Below the pieces are notes generated by a model. It did not search any database. It had not been told where the DNA came from and saw nothing but the letters and a program-made list of their open reading frames with translations. From the NCBI GenBank assembly GCA_027575765.1, contig JANBPT010000808.1:1-22149 (forward strand): 22,149 nt of DNA. Reading direction: 5' to 3'. Both the position numbers and the translations under genes were made by a program. This DNA is from Tieghemiomyces parasiticus (Eukaryota > Kickxellomycota > Dimargaritomycetes > Dimargaritales > Dimargaritaceae). Positions 20,890 to 22,149 of this stretch are shown here, piece after piece (positions within the stretch are counted from its first letter, which is position 1; every line of letters starts with the position of its first letter).

Positions 20890-22149
20890 ATGCTATTTGT
20901 ATTTCTGATTGATACCAGCGCGTCCATGAATGCGCTCATGGCCGACGGCCTGAGCCATCTGGACTGCGCCAAGTCGGGTGTCGAGTATTTTATCAAGGTA
21001 GGTTGTTCATTGCACCGAAAGCTCAGGGTCTCATCCCTTACCCACCTCCCCGGCCTCCAGTCTACCACGATACGGCATGGGCTCCGTAGCATATTCCGTA
21101 GCTACCATGTTCATCCCGGCCTAATGTCTGCTTCCACCGCCTGCCCCTTCCCCGCCACTGCACATCAATCCCGTGGGTACCTAGAAACGGAATAACCAGC
21201 GCGACGATAAGTATATGGTGCTAACCTATGCCGAAGGCACCGACTCCATTAAGGTAAGTCCGTATGTACTGCGTGGACCCTACCGACGGTCTTCCGTCTC
21301 AAATGTCTCTCACTCGTTCTATCTTCTACCGTGTCTCTCCTACGAGTGGTGTACCCTATGGCTTGGTGTGCTCAGCCCTACCGAGTAATGTGCTACTTCA
21401 TTGCTCTACCATACGCAAGAAGGTCGCTGGCCGGGGCCCATGGCTGCCCACTGCGCCATAGGTCGAACACTGGCGTCCTATCGGCGGCAATGCGCAAACA
21501 TAGTGCCGATCGGTACGAGCTACGTAGGGTTGATCCGTCAGGCTTGCGTGTTGGGGTTAAGATTGCCAGTCTTGGGTGGGCCACAAGCAGGGGGGATATG
21601 GCTAGGTGGAAGATACGGTTGGGCGATGGCTTTGGTACACTTAAGTGCCAAACCTCGGGTCAGCGGATAACGGTGTAGCACCTATATGCTACTAGTGGCG
21701 GGCCGATGGAGGCGGTGGCCTGTTCAAATTTACGCCTTGTAATTAGCGCTACGAAAAGGAGGGGGTGACAAAGGGATTCCCAGAGCGCGGTGACCACTGG
21801 CCAACCACACTGGTTGTTCGAAAGGTGGCGGACGGCTGAGTTGACCCGCTGGTTCCCTATGCTCTGCAAGGTCCTCCCTTCATTGGGGTCGGTCGGGCCA
21901 TGCAAATGAGCCCCCCTCCACTCCAAGGAGCTTTCACGCACCTACTCAAGAGGTCACGTGATATATATGTCTTCCTCATCTTATCATGTGATCTAATCCG
22001 CACACTCTGCTACCTGTTACCCTTCACGCCTCCCACTCTGACGATCAGGCCCGGATACGAGATCCAATGCCGTTTCTTCTCGAAAAAGTCAAGAACCTCT
22101 CCGCCCATGATATGTTTAACGGAGGTCTGGCCCTCGGCTCCATATTTGA
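20890..22149 (+). CDS. INTS6: Integrator complex subunit 6 homologue, 5' part: join 20890-20997, 21185-21253, 22049-end
   Basis: Three exons of the N-terminal VWA domain are visible; the gene continues past the window. INTS6 is a scaffold of the Integrator complex, which binds RNA polymerase II and terminates short or paused transcripts, and it recruits PP2A; this is animal knowledge. Exon 1 (36 codons) opens with M-L-F-V-F-L-I-D8-T-S-A-S-M-N, the VWA metal site DxSxS in the exact INTS6 form. Exon 2 carries R-D-D-K-Y-M-V-L-T-Y, matching the family strand G-D-R-Y-M-L-V-T-F, and ends I-K. Exon 3 carries M-P-F-L-L-E-K-V-K-N-L, matching the F-M-N-E-L-K-N-L helix, then G-G-L-A-L-G. Introns are 20998-21184 and 21254-22048, both phase 0. 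A second acceptor at 21199 would drop five residues from exon 2; the first AG is preferred since it follows the CTAAT branch site and better fits family length. The 795-nt second intron is far longer than the others here. The ATG at 20890 matches the family start. Confidence 0.92.
21254..22048 (+). other. Long INTS6 intron 2 with regulatory-like motifs
   Basis: A 795-nt GTAAGT...CAG intron, with a CTAAT branch site near 21994. Close to its 3' end it holds an octamer ATGCAAAT (21900-21907), an E-box in GTCACGTGAT (21953-21962), a TATATATA run (21961-21969) and a related TCATGTGAT (21984-21992). No snoRNA or coding exon was recognised in it; the direct protein match across the junction argues against a missed exon. 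Confidence 0.5.

Overview
The window is nuclear DNA from a eukaryote, most likely an early-diverging (non-Dikarya) fungus. GT-AG spliceosomal introns with GTRAGT-type donors, AATAAA poly(A) signals and a typical fungal N-terminus on ribosomal protein S9 point to a fungus. An SZT2 homologue and an Integrator INTS6 homologue, both missing from the model yeasts, argue against a yeast-like lineage. Coding DNA is GC-rich and intergenic DNA is more balanced. No bacterial features, transposon ORFs, CRISPR arrays or rRNA were seen.

Layout. 1-326: presumed promoter/5' leader. 327-10876 (+): a giant SZT2-like gene of two small exons and one 9,993-nt exon, about 3,391 aa. 11092-11278: CCAAT-rich promoter. 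11319-12099 (+): mitochondrial ribosomal protein bS18m in two exons. 12573-12833 (-): an 86-aa membrane protein that may be a complex I NDUFC2/NUXM-type subunit, converging on bS18m. 12834-14408: a 1.6-kb head-to-head intergenic region. 14409-14978 (+): intronless cytosolic RPS9 (uS4). 15664-17682 (+): kanadaptin (SLC4A1AP) in four exons. 17683-20889: a 3.2-kb gene-poor stretch whose second half is strongly pyrimidine-biased on the + strand and holds two palindromic E-boxes. 20890-22149 (+): the first three exons of INTS6, running off the window.

How the genes relate. They are separate single-gene transcription units, not an operon or cluster. Their roles are amino-acid signalling to TORC1 (SZT2), mitochondrial and cytosolic translation (bS18m, RPS9), probably respiration (the small gene), nuclear RNA-related functions (kanadaptin) and transcription attenuation (INTS6). 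I saw no new multi-gene system. The strongest points are the animal-type regulators SZT2 and INTS6 on one fungal segment, the very lopsided exon structure of SZT2, paired inverted CCAAT boxes before the mitoribosomal gene, and palindromic CACGTG sites before INTS6. All exon boundaries were read by eye from frame, splice motifs and protein resemblance. No alignment or transcript data were used.
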